NCBI GenBank assembly: GCA_002367235.1
Contig: DFBC01000123.1
Coordinates: 1 to 7,234 of the forward strand
Origin: Cellvibrionales bacterium UBA3090
GTDB lineage: Bacteria > Pseudomonadota > Gammaproteobacteria > Pseudomonadales > Porticoccaceae
DNA: 7,234 bases
Reading direction: 5' to 3'
The notes below the pieces were generated by a model. That model did no database searches and was not told the DNA's origin. It saw only the letters and a program-made list of their open reading frames with translations. The translations under genes were made by a program, and so were the position numbers. This document shows positions 6,553 to 7,234 of this stretch, piece after piece (positions within the stretch are counted from its first letter, which is position 1; every line of letters starts with the position of its first letter).

Positions 6553-7234
6553 TGGATTGGTTTAATACACTGTCGGAGTTTCATTTTCTGCGCCCCCTCT
6601 GGTTATTCGCTATCCTGCCGGCGCTAGCTGCCTGCGGGTGGCTTTATCGAAACCAAAACCAAACGGGTAGCTGGGAGCATGTAATTTCTGCAGAGTTACT
6701 CCCTCTACTTCTGGATCGTATTCCCATAAAACAACGGCGCTCACTGATCCTTGTAGCATTAACCGGGTGGCTACTAGCTACATTAGGTATGGCAGGCCCT
6801 TCGTGGGAGCGCACCCCATTACCTGTGCACAAACAGGAAAGTGCTCTGGTGATTCTGTTTGATCTTTCTCCCTCCATGTTGGCAAGAGATCTGAAACCCA
6901 ACCGGTTGACTCGGGCCAGATTGAAATTAATCGACTTATTGCAACATCGCGAAGAAGGCACGACAGCTCTTGTCGCCTATGCGGGCGGTGCATTCACTGT
7001 CAGCCCACTAACCGATGACGCTGACACCGTGGCGGCTTTAATCCCCGCCCTTGATCCCAATATAATGCCGAGTCGAGGAAGTAATGTCGAAGACGCTGCC
7101 GAGAAAGCTATTGAGCTTGTATTAAATGCCGGCCTGACTCAGGGCGATTTACTGCTTGTCACAGATGGTGTTTCTTCTTCTGCCGGTGAAACGCTCGATG
7201 AAATCTTGCGCGGCATGGGTAACTTCCGCTTATC
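6552..7234 (+). CDS. batB: BatB-like membrane-anchored VWA domain protein, 3' end outside window
   Basis: Only the first 227 codons are present, and the frame is open to the right edge. Two membrane helices (about 13-32 and 63-82) precede a VWA domain starting near residue 96. The metal site has D104-L-S106-P-S108 and Asp205 in LLVTDG. The position usually held by threonine is Ser177 in PSRGSNVEDA, a chemically conservative change I believe is common in BatB-type proteins. In gammaproteobacteria this gene typically continues as a fusion with tetratricopeptide repeats (BatB-BatC); that part would lie beyond the window and cannot be confirmed. The start is ATG 6552-6554 in a TGATG junction with the BatA-like gene, with AGAGAG (6538-6543) 8 nt upstream as a ribosome site. 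Together with the preceding gene it supplies a pair of tandem VWA proteins for the MoxR system. Confidence 0.92.
   Translation, partial: MDWFNTLSEFHFLRPLWLFAILPALAACGWLYRNQNQTGSWEHVISAELLPLLLDRIPIKQRRSLILVALTGWLLATLGMAGPSWERTPLPVHKQESALVILFDLSPSMLARDLKPNRLTRARLKLIDLLQHREEGTTALVAYAGGAFTVSPLTDDADTVAALIPALDPNIMPSRGSNVEDAAEKAIELVLNAGLTQGDLLLVTDGVSSSAGETLDEILRGMGNFRL

Noticed and set aside
6644..6993. Two minus-strand open frames opposite the BatB-like gene
   Set aside because: They overlap one another in different frames and lie opposite membrane helices and VWA motifs of a well-supported gene.
3180..7234. MoxR-VWA genes as a new anti-phage or toxin-type system
   Set aside because: AAA+ ATPase plus VWA pairs do occur in defence modules, but this gene order with DUF58, DUF4381 and two membrane VWA proteins is the standard chromosomal Bat-type operon. 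No nuclease, protease effector or mobile-element signature is nearby.

Overview
The window looks like chromosomal DNA of a gammaproteobacterium, probably a marine or free-living relative of Pseudomonas, Cellvibrio or Alteromonas. This rests on the 180-kDa-class NAD-glutamate dehydrogenase, the gammaproteobacterial version of the MoxR/DUF58/DUF4381/VWA operon, fairly balanced base composition, and tight gene packing. The genus cannot be fixed from the sequence alone.

Layout. The minus strand from 2963 to the left edge carries the first 987 codons of a large NAD-specific glutamate dehydrogenase (GdhB type), cut by the window within its catalytic domain. A 216-bp divergent intergenic region (2964-3179) follows. 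It holds a plausible sigma70 promoter for each direction and two small inverted repeats between them. The plus strand from 3180 to the right edge is one compact operon of five genes: a MoxR-family AAA+ ATPase, a DUF58 protein, a small single-pass membrane protein of the DUF4381 family, a BatA-like membrane VWA protein, and the N-terminal two thirds or so of a BatB-like membrane VWA protein that runs off the window. Adjacent genes are separated by 3 nt or overlap by 4, 7 and 1 nt, so translation is probably coupled.

How the genes work together. GdhB converts glutamate to 2-oxoglutarate and ammonia, for catabolism of glutamate and related amino acids. The MoxR operon is a known but poorly understood type (Bat or MoxR-VWA). 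The cytoplasmic ATPase is thought to act as a chaperone-like remodeller working with VWA-domain proteins, two of which are membrane-anchored here, in envelope maturation or stress tolerance. No direct link between the two halves is visible beyond the shared intergenic region.

I see no RNA genes, CRISPR array, insertion sequence, prophage or defence module. Apart from the open biochemical role of the MoxR operon, this is an ordinary core-genome region, and the findings below are modest.
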